From: Parapontixanthobacter sp963736595
GTDB lineage: Bacteria; Pseudomonadota; Alphaproteobacteria; Sphingomonadales; Sphingomonadaceae
Length of the DNA stretch: 64,000 nucleotides
NCBI GenBank assembly: GCA_963736595.1
Contig: CAVTPG010000005.1
Span: 1-64,000 of the forward strand
Direction: 5' to 3'
The position numbers and the translations under genes were made by a program. Shown piece by piece: positions 37,940-48,638 of the stretch (positions are counted from its first letter, which is position 1; every line of letters begins with the position of its first letter). The notes below the pieces were generated by a model. It had not been told where the DNA came from. It worked only from the letters and a program-made list of their open reading frames with translations, and searched no databases.

Positions 37940-38196
37940 ATGCTGTCAGCCCTCGGTTAAAAATATGCTGGACGGACTCTACAACAGAACCGCTGTCCCA
38001 TGTTTGGCATTATAGGCATTCGCAGATGAAATTTCGATGACAATCTGACGGGTATATTTTGGCTAAGCCATCGGGAAACCGTAGCGTTAACCGGGTTTTA
38101 AGCCCACTCCTTGTAATTTTTGATCTCTGATTTATCAAGTTCGCGCGGGTCAATCGGGGATCAACCTGCCTAATTAACTTCTTAGGGGTCGTTATT

Positions 38197-41100
38197 ATGA
38201 AAATTTCCGCACTTTCCTGCCGCGCATTGGCGCTTGCCGGGACCACATCCGCCGCGCTGATTGTCAGCTTGGCCACCGCTCAGCCCGCATTAGCCGATGA
38301 CTGTCTGCTCGACACGAATAACGATGGCGAAGTGACCGCCACCGGCACTGCGGACACTGACGGTAATGCCAGTTCCAAGGCGATGACACCAGGCTGGCTT
38401 GCGGTGTCGAGGCCAATGCCAGCGGCGCGAATGCGACTGCTCTGGGTGGCCGGCCAGCGCCTTTGCCGACGGGACGGCGGTCGGCAACAGCACGGTCGCA
38501 AAAATGCTGTCGCACTCGGTAATGATGCCGATGCTGGCGGGACAAATGCAATCGCTATTGGCGGTGACACGAACAACAATGGAATTGGCGCAATTGCTTC
38601 AGCTGCAGATGCAGTGGCGATCGGTGCAGATTCCAGTGTGACAGCAAACAGTGGCATCGCTATTGGTTCGAGAGCCAATGTCGCTAACACAGTCGATGGC
38701 GGGGTTGCATTAGGTCACAACACAATCGTTGGCCAACGTCCAGGCGTTGCAGATCGGCCAGGACGCAAACTCATGCGGGTCCTCATGCAATTGCATCAGG
38801 ATCTGCCGTCACGGCATCTGGTTCGAGCAGCGTTGCCGTAGGCGCCGGTTCATCAACCAATGCAGACAACGCTTTAGCCCTGGCTGGAGCAGGCGCTGAA
38901 GGTGCGCGCTCGATCGCCGCAGGTCTGGATGCATTTGCCGGTAATGTCGACACGATTGCAATCGGTGCAGATGCCAATGCCGAGGCCGATAATGCCACGG
39001 CACTGGGCGCTAATGCACGAGCCGATCACGCCAATGCGGTTGCCATCGGCGCGCGCTCTTATTCCAACGCTGATAACACCGTTTCGGTCGGCGCAGACGG
39101 GACCGAGGATACCAATGGTGACGGCAATGTTGATGCGAATGACGTAATCACGCGCCGCATCACGAACGTCGCAGCTGGCGTTGACAACAGCGATGTAGCG
39201 ACGGTGGGTCAGTTGAACGATGCAACAGGCGCGCTAAACTTTGTAGCTTTCGGAGGTAGCAGCGCTACGTTCGCAAATAGTGTTAATGCTACAGCAGTTG
39301 GCAGTGGAGCATCAGCCTTAGAAACTAACAGTACCGCAATTGGCTATTTTGCCGAAAGTCAGGGAAATTCAAGCATCGCGCTCGGTAGCTTCGCTTCTAG
39401 TAGCGGGTTGTCGAGCATAGCGCTTGGTGACGGCTCCGACAGTAATGGTCCTTACAGCGTGGCAGTTGGTTACCAAGCTTCAACAATTGGTGATAGCGCG
39501 CTCGCATTAGGTTTTGGCGCAAAGGCTTATGAAGAAGGAGCAATTGCGATTGGCTCCAATGCGTTTGTAAACCCATCATCAATTAATTCCATTGCGATAG
39601 GCGCAAGGTCATCTCTGGATGATACCGCAACTAACTCGGTAGCGCTTGGCGCTGACACGACAACTGGCCGCGCGGGCACAGTAGCAGTCGGCTTTCGTAC
39701 AATTTCTCAGGTTTCTGACGCAACACAAGATTTCGACGCAGTCAATTTAAGGCAACTCAATGCTGCTATTGCTGGCGCAGGAGCAGGCGCTGGGAGCTTT
39801 TTTAATGCTGACGGCGTTGAAGCAAATCCCGCTACGGTATCTGGAACTTCTGCCATTGCGATAGGCCAATCTGCCAATGCCAGCGGCGACGCAGGTATTT
39901 CGGTGGGACTGGACAGCAGTGTGGTGGCTTCAAATGCAATCGCAATTGGTACACGCGCAGATGTCACGGCTGATGCCCATGACGGAGTGGCTATTGGGCG
40001 TGATTCTCTATCACTTGGCCATAGTTCTGTTTCATTAGGCGCGGTGTCGGTTTCAGACGGCTTTAGTGCCACTGCACTTGGAAGTGGCAGCACTGCTTCT
40101 GGTTTTAAAACAGTCGCCGTTGGCTCTCAGGCAGTTTCAATAGGTTCGAGTGCGGCCTCGCTTGGATATTCCGCCCGCGCTGAAGCGGAACGCTCTCTTG
40201 CACTTGGCCATTTTGCAAAAGCGAGCGGAGAAGGTTCGATCGCAATCGGTGCATACAGCCAATTAGATAGCGCATTTCCCGCCGCTGGCGCGGAAGCTGC
40301 CGGCGCGCGCGCTGTTGCTCTGGGTATGGAAGCAGGGGCACTGGCAGACGATTCTTTAGCATTGGGCACGCAAGCCAAGGCCACTCGTGATGGTGCGTTG
40401 GCGCTGGGTGCGAGTGCGCGTGCGGCGGCGGCTGGTAATGTTGCAGTGGGCCAGAATACCGTTGCCACGGGCACGCAAGCCAGCGCAGTTGGCAGTTTGG
40501 CATCGGCGGGTGGATCGCGCTCGACTGCAATGGGTTACGGCGCGACCGCTACCGGCACATCCTCGGTCGCAGTAGGGCGGACAGCTTCGGCAACCGGCAC
40601 CTTTGCCTCGGCTTATGGCCAAGGCGCCGATGCCAATGGCGAGCTTGCCATGGCGCTGGGCGGACAGACCATTGCCACCGGCAACAATGCGTTGGCGATC
40701 GGCGGCGCGGCGCGGGCGCAATTTGCCAATGCCATGGCGCTCGGTTCCAACGCTGTCGCCGGAGCCGAGCGCGCCACAGCCATCGGCTTCTCCACCCAAG
40801 CTAACGGACAATTTGCCACCTCGGTCGGACAAGGTGCCAATGCCGCCGGTGAGCGCAGCACTGTGATCGGTGCGCAAGCCAGCGCTACTCAGACCAATGC
40901 CACGGCGATCGGCTTTGGCGCCGCCACTACCGCTGCCAACCAGGTAACCCTCGGCGGCACCGGTCTTCCGTCCGCATCGGTGACATCGCCGCTTCCACCG
41001 CCGCCCAGCAAGGCCCGGTCGAAGCCGTCACCGTCGATCAAAGCGGAACCCTTGGCACCACCGCCGTCGCTACCGCAGCTTCCGTCCAAAATGTCCGCGT

Positions 41101-41446
41101 CGCAATGGATCACATCGCGGCAGTGACGGATACGCAGTTCACCAATTTGACCAACCGCGTGGTCGGCCTGGAAACAGGCATGGCCGACCTCGGCTTCAAG
41201 CTCGATCAGCTCGACCAGTCGTCCAGCGCAGGGATTGCGGCGGCCATGGCGCTGGGCAGTTCCGCGATCGTACCGGGCAAGGCAATTTCGCTGACCGTAT
41301 CGGGTGCAACCTATGGCGGGGAACAAGCGCTGGCCGGGCAATTCTCCGGGCGTATTTCCGACAGCGTCTATCTCTCGGCAGGCTTCACCACGAACACCGC
41401 CGATGATGAAATCGGCGCGCGCGTTGCAGCGACCGTCGGCTTTTGA
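38197..41446 (+). pseudogene. YadA-like trimeric autotransporter adhesin with several frameshifts
   Basis: The gene codes for about 1,080 aa when frames are joined. A signal peptide (MKISALSCRALALAGTTSAA, end ALA-DD) is followed by dozens of YadA-head repeats (AIGxxAxAxGxxAxALGxxA), neck motifs such as NVAAGVDNSDVATVGQLN, and a C-terminal membrane anchor (DQSSSAGIAAAMALGS to VAATVGF). One-base indels are needed at about 38380, 38460, 38735, 38773 and 40964; the last restores LGGTGSSVRIGDI. AGGGG precedes the ATG. As read, no full protein is made. Confidence 0.85.
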
Positions 41447-41487
41447 TGCTGCACCGAGCTAACGCTTAGCTTGAGCCAAAAAACACA

Positions 41488-41520
41488 AGGAGGCGGTGCA
41501 GCGATGCATCGCCTCTTTTG
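41488..41520 (+). terminator. Rho-independent terminator of the adhesin gene
   Basis: GAGGCG (41490-41495) pairs with CGCCTC (41510-41515), with TGC-GCA pairing inside, then TTTT. It lies about 45 bases after the adhesin stop. Confidence 0.8.
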
Positions 41521-41651
41521 CGCGGTATCGACGCGCAATGTGTAACGACATCCTCCACCGGACCGCTTCACGGTTGATTTCGCAGGCCGAGCAGACCAAG
41601 ACGCTCGACATAATATGCCATAGCAAACCGCGATGCACTCAGGAGAATTCC

Positions 41652-43175
41652 ATGCGCCAGATCGATCATTTCCTTGCCGGTGGAGCCAGCAATAATACCA
41701 GCGGTGGAGCCAATGGTTCTGGTCGCACACACGACATCTTCGATCCCAATCGCGGCGAAGTGCAGGCGCAAGTTGCACTCGGCGATGCAGCGCTGCTCGA
41801 TCGGGCGGTCGCTGCCGCCAAACAAGCGCAGCCTGCCTGGGCCGCAACCAATCCGCAACGCCGCGCACGCGTCATGTTCGCCTTCAAGGAGCTGGTCGAG
41901 GCCAACATGGACGAGCTGGCGCGCCTTCTGTCCAGTGAACACGGCAAAGTTGTTGCCGATGCGCGGGGCGATGTGCAGCGCGGGCTTGAAGTCATCGAAT
42001 TTGCCTGCGGTGTCCCGCACGCGCTGAAAGGCGAATATACACAAGGCGCAGGCCCCGGCATCGATGTCTATTCCATGCGGCAACCGCTCGGCATCGGCGC
42101 AGGCATCACCCCGTTCAACTTTCCCGCCATGATCCCGATGTGGATGTTCGGCATCGCGATTGCCGCCGGTAACGCCTTCATCTTGAAGCCGTCCGAGCGC
42201 GATCCGTCCGTCCCGGTCCGGCTGGCCGAACTGTTCCTCGAAGCAGGCGCGCCCGAAGGCATTTTGCAAGTCGTTCACGGCGATAAGGAAATGGTGGATG
42301 CGATCCTCGACCATCCCGATATTGCGGCGGTCAGCTTCGTCGGCTCGTCCGACATTGCGCATTATGTTTACAAACGCGGCGTGGCAGCAGGCAAGCGCGT
42401 GCAGGCCATGGGCGGGGCCAAGAACCACGGTATCGTCATGCCGGATGCCGACCTCGATCAGGTGGTGAACGATTTAAGCGGAGCCGCTTTTGGTTCTGCG
42501 GGCGAACGCTGCATGGCCCTGCCCGTCGTCGTGCCAGTGGGCGAGGACACGGCCAACCGCCTGCGCGACAAGATGATCCCCGCGATCGAGAAAATGCGCG
42601 TCGGTATCTCCAGCGATGCAGAAGCCGATTATGGCCCGGTCGTCACCGCCGAACACAAACAACGGGTGGAAAACTGGATCACGACAGCGGAGAAAGAAGG
42701 CGGCGAGATTGTCGTCGATGGCCGCGGTTTCTCGCTGCAAGGCCACGAAAAAGGCTTCTTCGTCGGACCCACCCTGATCGACCATGTGACGCCCGACATG
42801 GAAAGCTACAAGGAAGAGATTTTCGGCCCCGTCCTGCAAATTGTGCGGGCGGACAATTTCGAGGATGCCGTGCGGCTGCCCTCCGAGCATCAATATGGCA
42901 ACGGTGTCGCCATCTTCACCCGCAACGGCCATGCCGCGCGTGAATTTGCGCATCGCGTAAATGTCGGCATGGTCGGCATCAACGTGCCGATCCCCGTGCC
43001 GGTCGCTTATCACACCTTTGGCGGGTGGAAGCGCAGCGCATTCGGCGACACCAATCAGCACGGCATGGAAGGTCTGAAATTCTGGACCAAGGTGAAAACC
43101 ATCACTCAGCGCTGGCCCGATGGCACGGCGGATGGCAGCGGCGAAAACGCCTTTGTCATTCCGACGATGGGGTAA
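41652..43175 (+). CDS. mmsA: Methylmalonate-semialdehyde dehydrogenase (CoA-acylating)
   Basis: 507 aa from the ATG at 41652 with AGGAG 6 bases upstream. ALDH motifs: ITPFNFPAMIPMWMFGIAIA, SFVGSSDIAHYVYKRG, and the catalytic Cys of GSAGERCMALPVV; MGGAKNHGIVMPDAD marks the MMSDH group. It turns methylmalonate or malonate semialdehyde to propionyl- or acetyl-CoA, the last step of valine and thymine breakdown. It leads a cluster with all other valine-pathway steps. Confidence 0.95.
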   Translation: MRQIDHFLAGGASNNTSGGANGSGRTHDIFDPNRGEVQAQVALGDAALLDRAVAAAKQAQPAWAATNPQRRARVMFAFKELVEANMDELARLLSSEHGKVVADARGDVQRGLEVIEFACGVPHALKGEYTQGAGPGIDVYSMRQPLGIGAGITPFNFPAMIPMWMFGIAIAAGNAFILKPSERDPSVPVRLAELFLEAGAPEGILQVVHGDKEMVDAILDHPDIAAVSFVGSSDIAHYVYKRGVAAGKRVQAMGGAKNHGIVMPDADLDQVVNDLSGAAFGSAGERCMALPVVVPVGEDTANRLRDKMIPAIEKMRVGISSDAEADYGPVVTAEHKQRVENWITTAEKEGGEIVVDGRGFSLQGHEKGFFVGPTLIDHVTPDMESYKEEIFGPVLQIVRADNFEDAVRLPSEHQYGNGVAIFTRNGHAAREFAHRVNVGMVGINVPIPVPVAYHTFGGWKRSAFGDTNQHGMEGLKFWTKVKTITQRWPDGTADGSGENAFVIPTMG

Positions 43176-43180
43176 GGCCG

Positions 43181-43720
43181 ATGCGGGCTGTCACCTTCTG
43201 CGTCTTGACCGGATTGCTGGCCGCCTGCTCTCAGCCCGAGCAGGAGCAGCAGACCGAAACCGCTGAAGGATACGCGACCCGCATTGCTGATCGCACCGCC
43301 ACGCAGACCGAAGAACGGCGCGGCCCGCCCCCTGCCTCCATCCCGGCCAAAAATCCCGGCGCGGCGCTGAAAGACAGCGGTCTATCCTTCTATCCCGGCA
43401 AAGTGATCGAGCTGGACAGCATCCCGTCGGGCTTTACCGGCGCGTGGGATTACCATGACGGCAATTGCGCCGGATCGTCCGATTTGCGCTTTTCCGTGTC
43501 GGGCTCGCGCATTGCGTTCTACGAATCCACCGGCGTCACGCAATCGGTCAGGCAAGTCGCGCCGGATGCGATCATCGTGACGCTGGCCATGTCGGGCGAA
43601 GGCGAGACCTGGACCGAAACCACGCGCTTTACGCTCGATCCCGGTGGACAGACGATGACCCGCACCGATCCGAGCGGCGGCAGTCTGGAAGAGTTGCGCT
43701 ATAAGAAATGTCCAGCCTGA
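43181..43720 (+). CDS. Small lipoprotein of unknown function
   Basis: 179 aa from the ATG at 43181, 5 bases after mmsA. Lipobox LLAACS is followed by a Gln/Glu-rich linker, then a beta-rich domain (GFTGAWDYHDGNCAGSSDLR, WTETTRFTLDPGGQTMTR). Two Cys (in GNCAGS and KKCPA) could form a disulfide. I do not recognise the family. The position inside the valine cluster does not clarify its role. Confidence 0.75.
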   Translation: MRAVTFCVLTGLLAACSQPEQEQQTETAEGYATRIADRTATQTEERRGPPPASIPAKNPGAALKDSGLSFYPGKVIELDSIPSGFTGAWDYHDGNCAGSSDLRFSVSGSRIAFYESTGVTQSVRQVAPDAIIVTLAMSGEGETWTETTRFTLDPGGQTMTRTDPSGGSLEELRYKKCPA

Positions 43721-43820
43721 TCGCACGCGCGGCGGCAATATCCCACGTGCGTCGGCAGTTTCGCGATGCCTGTCTGCAAAAACGGGTGACGCCGCCCCTT
43801 CCTCCCATTATCGAGACGCC

Positions 43821-44969
43821 ATGACAGACCAATTCCAGCTTACCGAAGAACAGCTTGCCATTCAGGATATGGCGCAGCGGTTTACCGCCGACAACATCAC
43901 GCCCCATGCAGGCGACTGGGACGAGGAAAAGCACTTCCCGCGCGATGTTATCCAATCGACGGCAGAACTCGGCTTTGGCGCGATTTACGTCAGCGAGGAA
44001 AGCGGCGGGATCGGTCTTGGCCGGCTGGAAGCTGCGCTGATCATGGAAGCGATGGCCTATGGCTGCCCGACCACCAGCGCGTTTATCTCGATCCACAATA
44101 TGGCAAGCTGGATGATCGACAACTTCGGCGGTGACGATGTGAAGTCGCGCTATCTGCCCGATCTCGTCAGCATGGAAAAACTTGCCAGCTATTGCCTCAC
44201 TGAACCGGGCAGCGGATCGGATGCCTCGGCATTGAAAACAAGCGCGCGGCTGGACGGCGATCACTATGTGCTGAACGGCACGAAGCAATTTATTTCAGGC
44301 GGCGGCGTCAACGATGTCTATGTCACGATGGTTCGCACTGGCGAACACAAAACCAAGGGTATCACTTGCCTGGTGGTGGACAAGGATACACCCGGCGTCA
44401 GCTTCGGCGCGCCGGAGAAAAAGCTGGGCTGGAATGCCTCACCCACCGCGCAGGTCGTGTTCGAGGATGCGCGCGTGCCGGTGGCAAATCGCGTGGGCGC
44501 AGAGGGCGAAGGGTTTCGCTTTGCCATGATGGGGCTGGATGGGGGGCGCCTGAATATCGGCGCGTGTTCGCTGGGCGGGGCGCAACGCTGTCTCGACGAG
44601 GCGGTTGCCTATACCAAAGACCGCCAGCAATTCGGGCAGCCTGTCGCGGATTTTCAGAATACGCAATTCATGCTGGCCGATATGGCGACCGATCTGGAAG
44701 CGGCGCGGGCGCTTTTATATCTGGCGGCGGCGAAGGTTACGGCGGGCGCACCGGACAAGTCGCGCTTTTCCGCGATGGCCAAGCGTCTGGCGACCGATAA
44801 TGGCAGCAAGATCGTGGATGATGCGCTGCAATTGTTCGGCGGATACGGCTATTTGAAGGATTACCCGATCGAGCGGTTCTGGCGCGATTTACGCGTCCAT
44901 TCAATTCTCGAAGGCACCAATCAAGTCATGCGCATGATCGTGGGCCGCGATTTGTTGAGGCAGGGTTGA
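43821..44969 (+). CDS. Acyl-CoA dehydrogenase (isobutyryl-CoA type)
   Basis: 382 aa. YCLTEPGSGSDASALKT and the FAD/substrate motif with KQFISGGG, GRLNIGACSLGGAQ, FGQPVADFQNTQF and ILEGTNQVMRMIVGRDLL are typical of the short-chain group. The neighbours (mmsA, hydrolase, hydratase, mmsB) make isobutyryl-CoA the likely substrate. FAD-dependent, cytoplasmic. The next gene starts at the A of its TGA stop. Confidence 0.92.
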   Translation: MTDQFQLTEEQLAIQDMAQRFTADNITPHAGDWDEEKHFPRDVIQSTAELGFGAIYVSEESGGIGLGRLEAALIMEAMAYGCPTTSAFISIHNMASWMIDNFGGDDVKSRYLPDLVSMEKLASYCLTEPGSGSDASALKTSARLDGDHYVLNGTKQFISGGGVNDVYVTMVRTGEHKTKGITCLVVDKDTPGVSFGAPEKKLGWNASPTAQVVFEDARVPVANRVGAEGEGFRFAMMGLDGGRLNIGACSLGGAQRCLDEAVAYTKDRQQFGQPVADFQNTQFMLADMATDLEAARALLYLAAAKVTAGAPDKSRFSAMAKRLATDNGSKIVDDALQLFGGYGYLKDYPIERFWRDLRVHSILEGTNQVMRMIVGRDLLRQG

Positions 44970-46036
44970 TGAGCGATATTCTTTCCCACAAACACGGCGC
45001 GGTTGGGCATCTTTCGCTCAATCGGCCCAAGGCGCTCCACGCGCTGACGCTGGAAATGTGTCAGGCGATGAGCGCGGCCTTGGCTGAATGGGCAGATGAC
45101 GACGACGTAGAAGCGGTCATCATCGACCATGCCGCCGCGTCGGATGGCGACCCCAAGAAATCGCGCGGCTTTTGCGCAGGCGGCGACATCGCATTTTTGC
45201 GCAATTCGGCATTGAACGATGGCGGCAAATCCGGGCGCGCCTTCTTCCATGCCGAGTATCAGCTCAATCATCAGCTCTTCACTTACGCCAAGCCCGTCAT
45301 CGCCTTTATGGACGGGATCACGATGGGCGGCGGTGTCGGCATCTCGCAGCCAGCCAAATATCGCGTCGCGACCGAAAACACGAAATTCGCCATGCCGGAA
45401 ACGGGCATCGGCCTGTTCCCCGATGTCGGCGGCGGCTGGTATCTCTCACGCCTTGACGGGCGGCTGGGCCAGTTTTTGGCGCTGACCGGAGCGCGGCTGG
45501 ATGGCGCGGAGTGCCTGTGGGCGGGCCTTGCCACGCATTATTTGCCAAGCGAGAAACTGGCCGAAGCCAAGGCGCAGATCATTGCCAAGCCTGACCGAAT
45601 TGCCGCGATACTGGACGCGCATTCGGTTGCGCCGCCAGCGGCCCGGTTGGCGGATAACAAAGAGCGGATCGACCGCTTGTTCGCTTCGGATGATTACGAA
45701 GACATTCTCGCCGCGCTGGAAGCGGACGGGTCCGAATGGGCGCAAAAGGAATTGACGACGCTGGCCACAAAAAGCCCGCAAACTTGCAAAGTCGCTCTGC
45801 GGCAATTGTCGGAAAGCGCACAATTGCACGATTTTGCCGACAATATGGCGATGGAATATCGCATCGGCAGCCGTGTGCTCACCCGCCCCGATTTTGCCGA
45901 GGGCGTGCGCGCGCTGATCATCGACAAGACCGGCGATCCGCAATGGAACCCCGCCACCGCAGCCGACGTCAGCGACGCGCTGATCGACGACATCTTTGCC
46001 CCCCTGCCCGCCAATGAAGAGTGGAAACCGCTATGA
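44969..46036 (+). CDS. 3-hydroxyisobutyryl-CoA hydrolase
   Basis: 355 aa from the ATG at 44969 that overlaps the dehydrogenase stop by one base. Crotonase-fold motifs: LNRPKALHALT, GFCAGGDIAFL, GITMGGGVGISQPAKYRVAT and PETGIGLFPDVGGGWYLSRL, the last typical of the hydrolase rather than of hydratases. It frees 3-hydroxyisobutyrate from its CoA ester so that mmsB can oxidise it. Confidence 0.92.
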   Translation: MSDILSHKHGAVGHLSLNRPKALHALTLEMCQAMSAALAEWADDDDVEAVIIDHAAASDGDPKKSRGFCAGGDIAFLRNSALNDGGKSGRAFFHAEYQLNHQLFTYAKPVIAFMDGITMGGGVGISQPAKYRVATENTKFAMPETGIGLFPDVGGGWYLSRLDGRLGQFLALTGARLDGAECLWAGLATHYLPSEKLAEAKAQIIAKPDRIAAILDAHSVAPPAARLADNKERIDRLFASDDYEDILAALEADGSEWAQKELTTLATKSPQTCKVALRQLSESAQLHDFADNMAMEYRIGSRVLTRPDFAEGVRALIIDKTGDPQWNPATAADVSDALIDDIFAPLPANEEWKPL

Positions 46037-46843
46037 CTGACAACGCCGCGACTTACGAAACGATCACCGTCGAAACGAATGCGCAGGGGCATGACGGTGT
46101 CACGCTGGTCACGCTGAACCGGCCCAAGGCGCTGAATGCACTGAATTCGCAAATTCTTGCCGATCTCACGCAAGCCTTCGCCGCGTATCAAGACGACACA
46201 TCGCAGCGTTGCGCGGTCCTGACCGGATCGGGTGACAAGGCATTTGCCGCAGGGGCCGACATCAAGGAAATGTCCGACAAGCCTGCTGCCGAATTCTACC
46301 TCGACGATTTCTTTGCCAAATGGACGAGCGAGCTGGTCAAGCCGACCCGCAAGCCGTGGATCGCAGCGGTCAATGGTTTCGCGCTGGGCGGTGGATGCGA
46401 GCTGGCGATGATGGCGGACTTCATTCTGGCCAGTGACAAGGCAAAATTCGGTCAGCCGGAAATCAAGCTGGGCGTTGCGCCGGGCATGGGCGGATCGCAG
46501 CGTCTGACGCGCGCTGTCGGCAAATCAAAGGCCATGGAAATGTGCCTGACTGGCCGGATGATGGGCGCCGAAGAAGCCGAGCGCGGCGGACTGGTCGCGC
46601 GCGATCGTACCGCATGACGAATTGATCGCGGATGCGCTAAAAACCGCCGCGACGATAGCGGCAATGCCGCCAATGGCCGCGCTGGCGAATAAGGAAATGG
46701 TCAACGCCGCGTTCGAGACGACGCTGGATCAAGGTGTTATTTTCGAGCGGCGCCTGTTCCAGATCCTGACCGCGACCGAAGACAAGGCCGAGGGCATGGC
46801 CGCCTTTATCGAAAAGCGTGAGGGTAAGTGGCAGGGGCGGTGA
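46033..46843 (+). pseudogene. Enoyl-CoA hydratase, frameshifted near the end
   Basis: The first frame (ATG 46033, overlapping the hydrolase stop) gives about 195 aa: VTLNRPKALNALNSQIL, AFAAGADIKEM, NGFALGGGCELAMMADFI, then APGMGGSQRLTRAVGKSKA and MCLTGRMMGAEEAERGGLVA, and stops. A one-base insertion in the CGCGCG stretch at about 46598 hides the rest; without it the protein reads GLVARIVPHDEL and ends FIEKREGKWQGR at 46843. It would hydrate methacrylyl-CoA in this pathway. Likely a sequence error. Confidence 0.85.
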
Positions 46844-46861
46844 TCAAGACTGTGCCGTTTT

Positions 46862-46944
46862 GTCATTGCGATGAGCTTGTCGACGAAGCGATCCACTTGT
46901 GAAACTCTGGCTTGCCGCGCGACTTTCCGAACGCTCGCAATGAC
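46862..46944. repeat. Intergenic repeat element with CATTGCGA ends
   Basis: Ten-base terminal inverted repeats GTCATTGCGA (46862-46871) and TCGCAATGAC (46935-46944) enclose about 63 bases, including GACGAAGCGATCCAC. It resembles the dispersed CATTGCGAG...GCAATCC palindromic repeats common between genes of many alphaproteobacteria. Only this copy is in the window. A long-stem hairpin could form in the mRNA. Confidence 0.55.
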
Positions 46945-46966
46945 GATATTAAGGAACTGAACTGAT

Positions 46967-47846
46967 ATGAAAATCGCATTTATCGGCCTTGGCAATATGG
47001 GCGGTGGGATGGCTGCAAATCTGGTGAAAGCCGGACATAACGTGCGCGCGTTCGATTTGAGCGAGGACGCCATTGCCAAAGCCAAACAGGCCGGATGCGA
47101 GACATTCGGGTCCGCCCGCGCTGCTGCCGAAGGTGCCGAAGCCGTCGTCTCCATGTTGCCCAATGGCGAAATCGTGCGCGATGTCTATCGGACCGACATC
47201 ATCGGGCAAGCACCCGAACACGCTATCCTGATCGACTGTTCGACCATCGACGTGGCGACCGCCCGCGAAGTTGCCACATTGGCTTCGGAAAAGGGCTATG
47301 CCATGGTCGATGCGCCGGTGTCGGGCGGAATTGCCGCCGCCGATGCCGGAACGCTGACCTTCATGGTGGGCGGCTCCGCCGATGCCTTCGCCAAGGCCGA
47401 ACCAGTCTTGCAGGCGATGGGCAAAGCGGTCATCCATGCGGGCGATCGCGGGCAATGGCCAAGCGGCAAAAATCTGCAACAATATGCTGCTCGCCATCCA
47501 TATGATCGGAACAGCAGAAGCGTTTTCGATGGCCGAGAAACTAGGCCTCGATGCACAGACATTCTACGATATTTCCAGTGTCAGCAGCGGGCAAAACTGG
47601 TCCATGACCAGCTATTGCCCGGTTCCCGGCGTCGGCCCTAAGTCGCCTTCGGACAATGATTACAAGGGCGGATTTGCAACCGCACTGATGCTCAAAGATT
47701 TGCGCCTTGCGATGGAAGCTGCCGAGAATGCCGACGCTGCCGTTCCCATCGGCAGCCGCGCCGCTGCACTCTATGAAGATTTCGCCGGAGCCGGAAACGG
47801 AGCCTTGGACTTCTCCGCAATTATCAAGACGTTCGGATCTCGCTGA
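46967..47846 (+). pseudogene. mmsB: 3-hydroxyisobutyrate dehydrogenase, frameshifted
   Basis: The first frame shows IGLGNMGGGMAANLVKAGHN (NAD site), then DCSTIDVATAREVA and DAPVSGGIAAADAGTLTFM, the 3-HIBADH signature. It shifts at about 47458 in GGGC; deleting one G gives HAGDRGNGQAAKICNNMLLA, including the catalytic Lys of the GxGxxxKxxNN motif, and the other frame goes on to 47846. It would oxidise 3-hydroxyisobutyrate to methylmalonate semialdehyde for mmsA. Homopolymer context favours a sequencing error. Confidence 0.88.
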
Positions 47847-48555
47847 GGATAGTCTCCAGCCATTTGCATGGGGCGCTGCGCTGCCCCACATCGGCAACAA
47901 ATTCCTGACCACGCGCGACGCTTTGCAACCGGCCTCCCGATAACCACCGATCCTTACGGTCATGGTATGACAGACCGCCATGTTTGAGCCATGCGGGACG
48001 GTTCCATACGCTCGGCGGGCCTTCCGCCACCGTCAACCGCAGAGCGTCGGAGGCGCGGGTGGCCAACTGCCCCTCCCCTGCGTAGATGACATCGTTTGTA
48101 CCATGCATTCCAAGCGCGTGCGGATGTTTTCGCGCGACCAGTTCGGCACGTCGTTCGGCGGAGCAATCGCGCAAGGCGATCATTTCCGCCACGCGCAGAT
48201 AGCCAAAGATGCGGTGATGCGGCTGGTCTCCTTCCTCGCGAAACAGGCCGAAGAACAGAAATACGTCTCCGATGGCAATGCCCTGATTTTCAAGATGCGT
48301 TTGCGCCGCGCCGACTTGCCCGAACAGGCACATTCCATCATCGCAAAACATCGGGTCGTGATGGCATAGGCTGGCCTCGCCAAACTTCCCCCGGCTGGCC
48401 TTATGCGCATGATCGCTCAGGCCAAGATCGCTATATGTGGTCTGCGAAAAGCCGCCGCTCGGGATTGGCAGGCTAACGGGTTGGCCCGCGACAATCGGCG
48501 ACGGTCCGCCACCTGTCGCGCTGTCGAAGCCTTTGCGGGAAAATATGATACGCAT
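47824..48555 (-). CDS. Nmad3-like (nucleotide-modification-associated) protein
   Basis: 243 aa. The start MRIIFSRKGFDSATGGGPSP and VSLPIPSGGFSQTTYSDLGL match my memory of the Nmad3 family, a domain predicted to act with nucleotide or DNA modification systems; its biochemical function is not shown. Other readable features are DPMFCDDG, FLFFGLFRE and the C-terminal part GGLSYHDRKDRW. The gene converges with mmsB, overlapping by 23 bases. No DNA modification genes lie beside it here. Confidence 0.7.
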   Translation of the reverse strand: MRIIFSRKGFDSATGGGPSPIVAGQPVSLPIPSGGFSQTTYSDLGLSDHAHKASRGKFGEASLCHHDPMFCDDGMCLFGQVGAAQTHLENQGIAIGDVFLFFGLFREEGDQPHHRIFGYLRVAEMIALRDCSAERRAELVARKHPHALGMHGTNDVIYAGEGQLATRASDALRLTVAEGPPSVWNRPAWLKHGGLSYHDRKDRWLSGGRLQSVARGQEFVADVGQRSAPCKWLETILSEIRTS

Positions 48556-48638
48556 CAGGCCTGCGACTTGCGCGTTTCGCCCGCGCGTGACAAGTGCCGG
48601 TTATCCATGTGACGCAAGGGACGGGAGTGTCAGCCATC

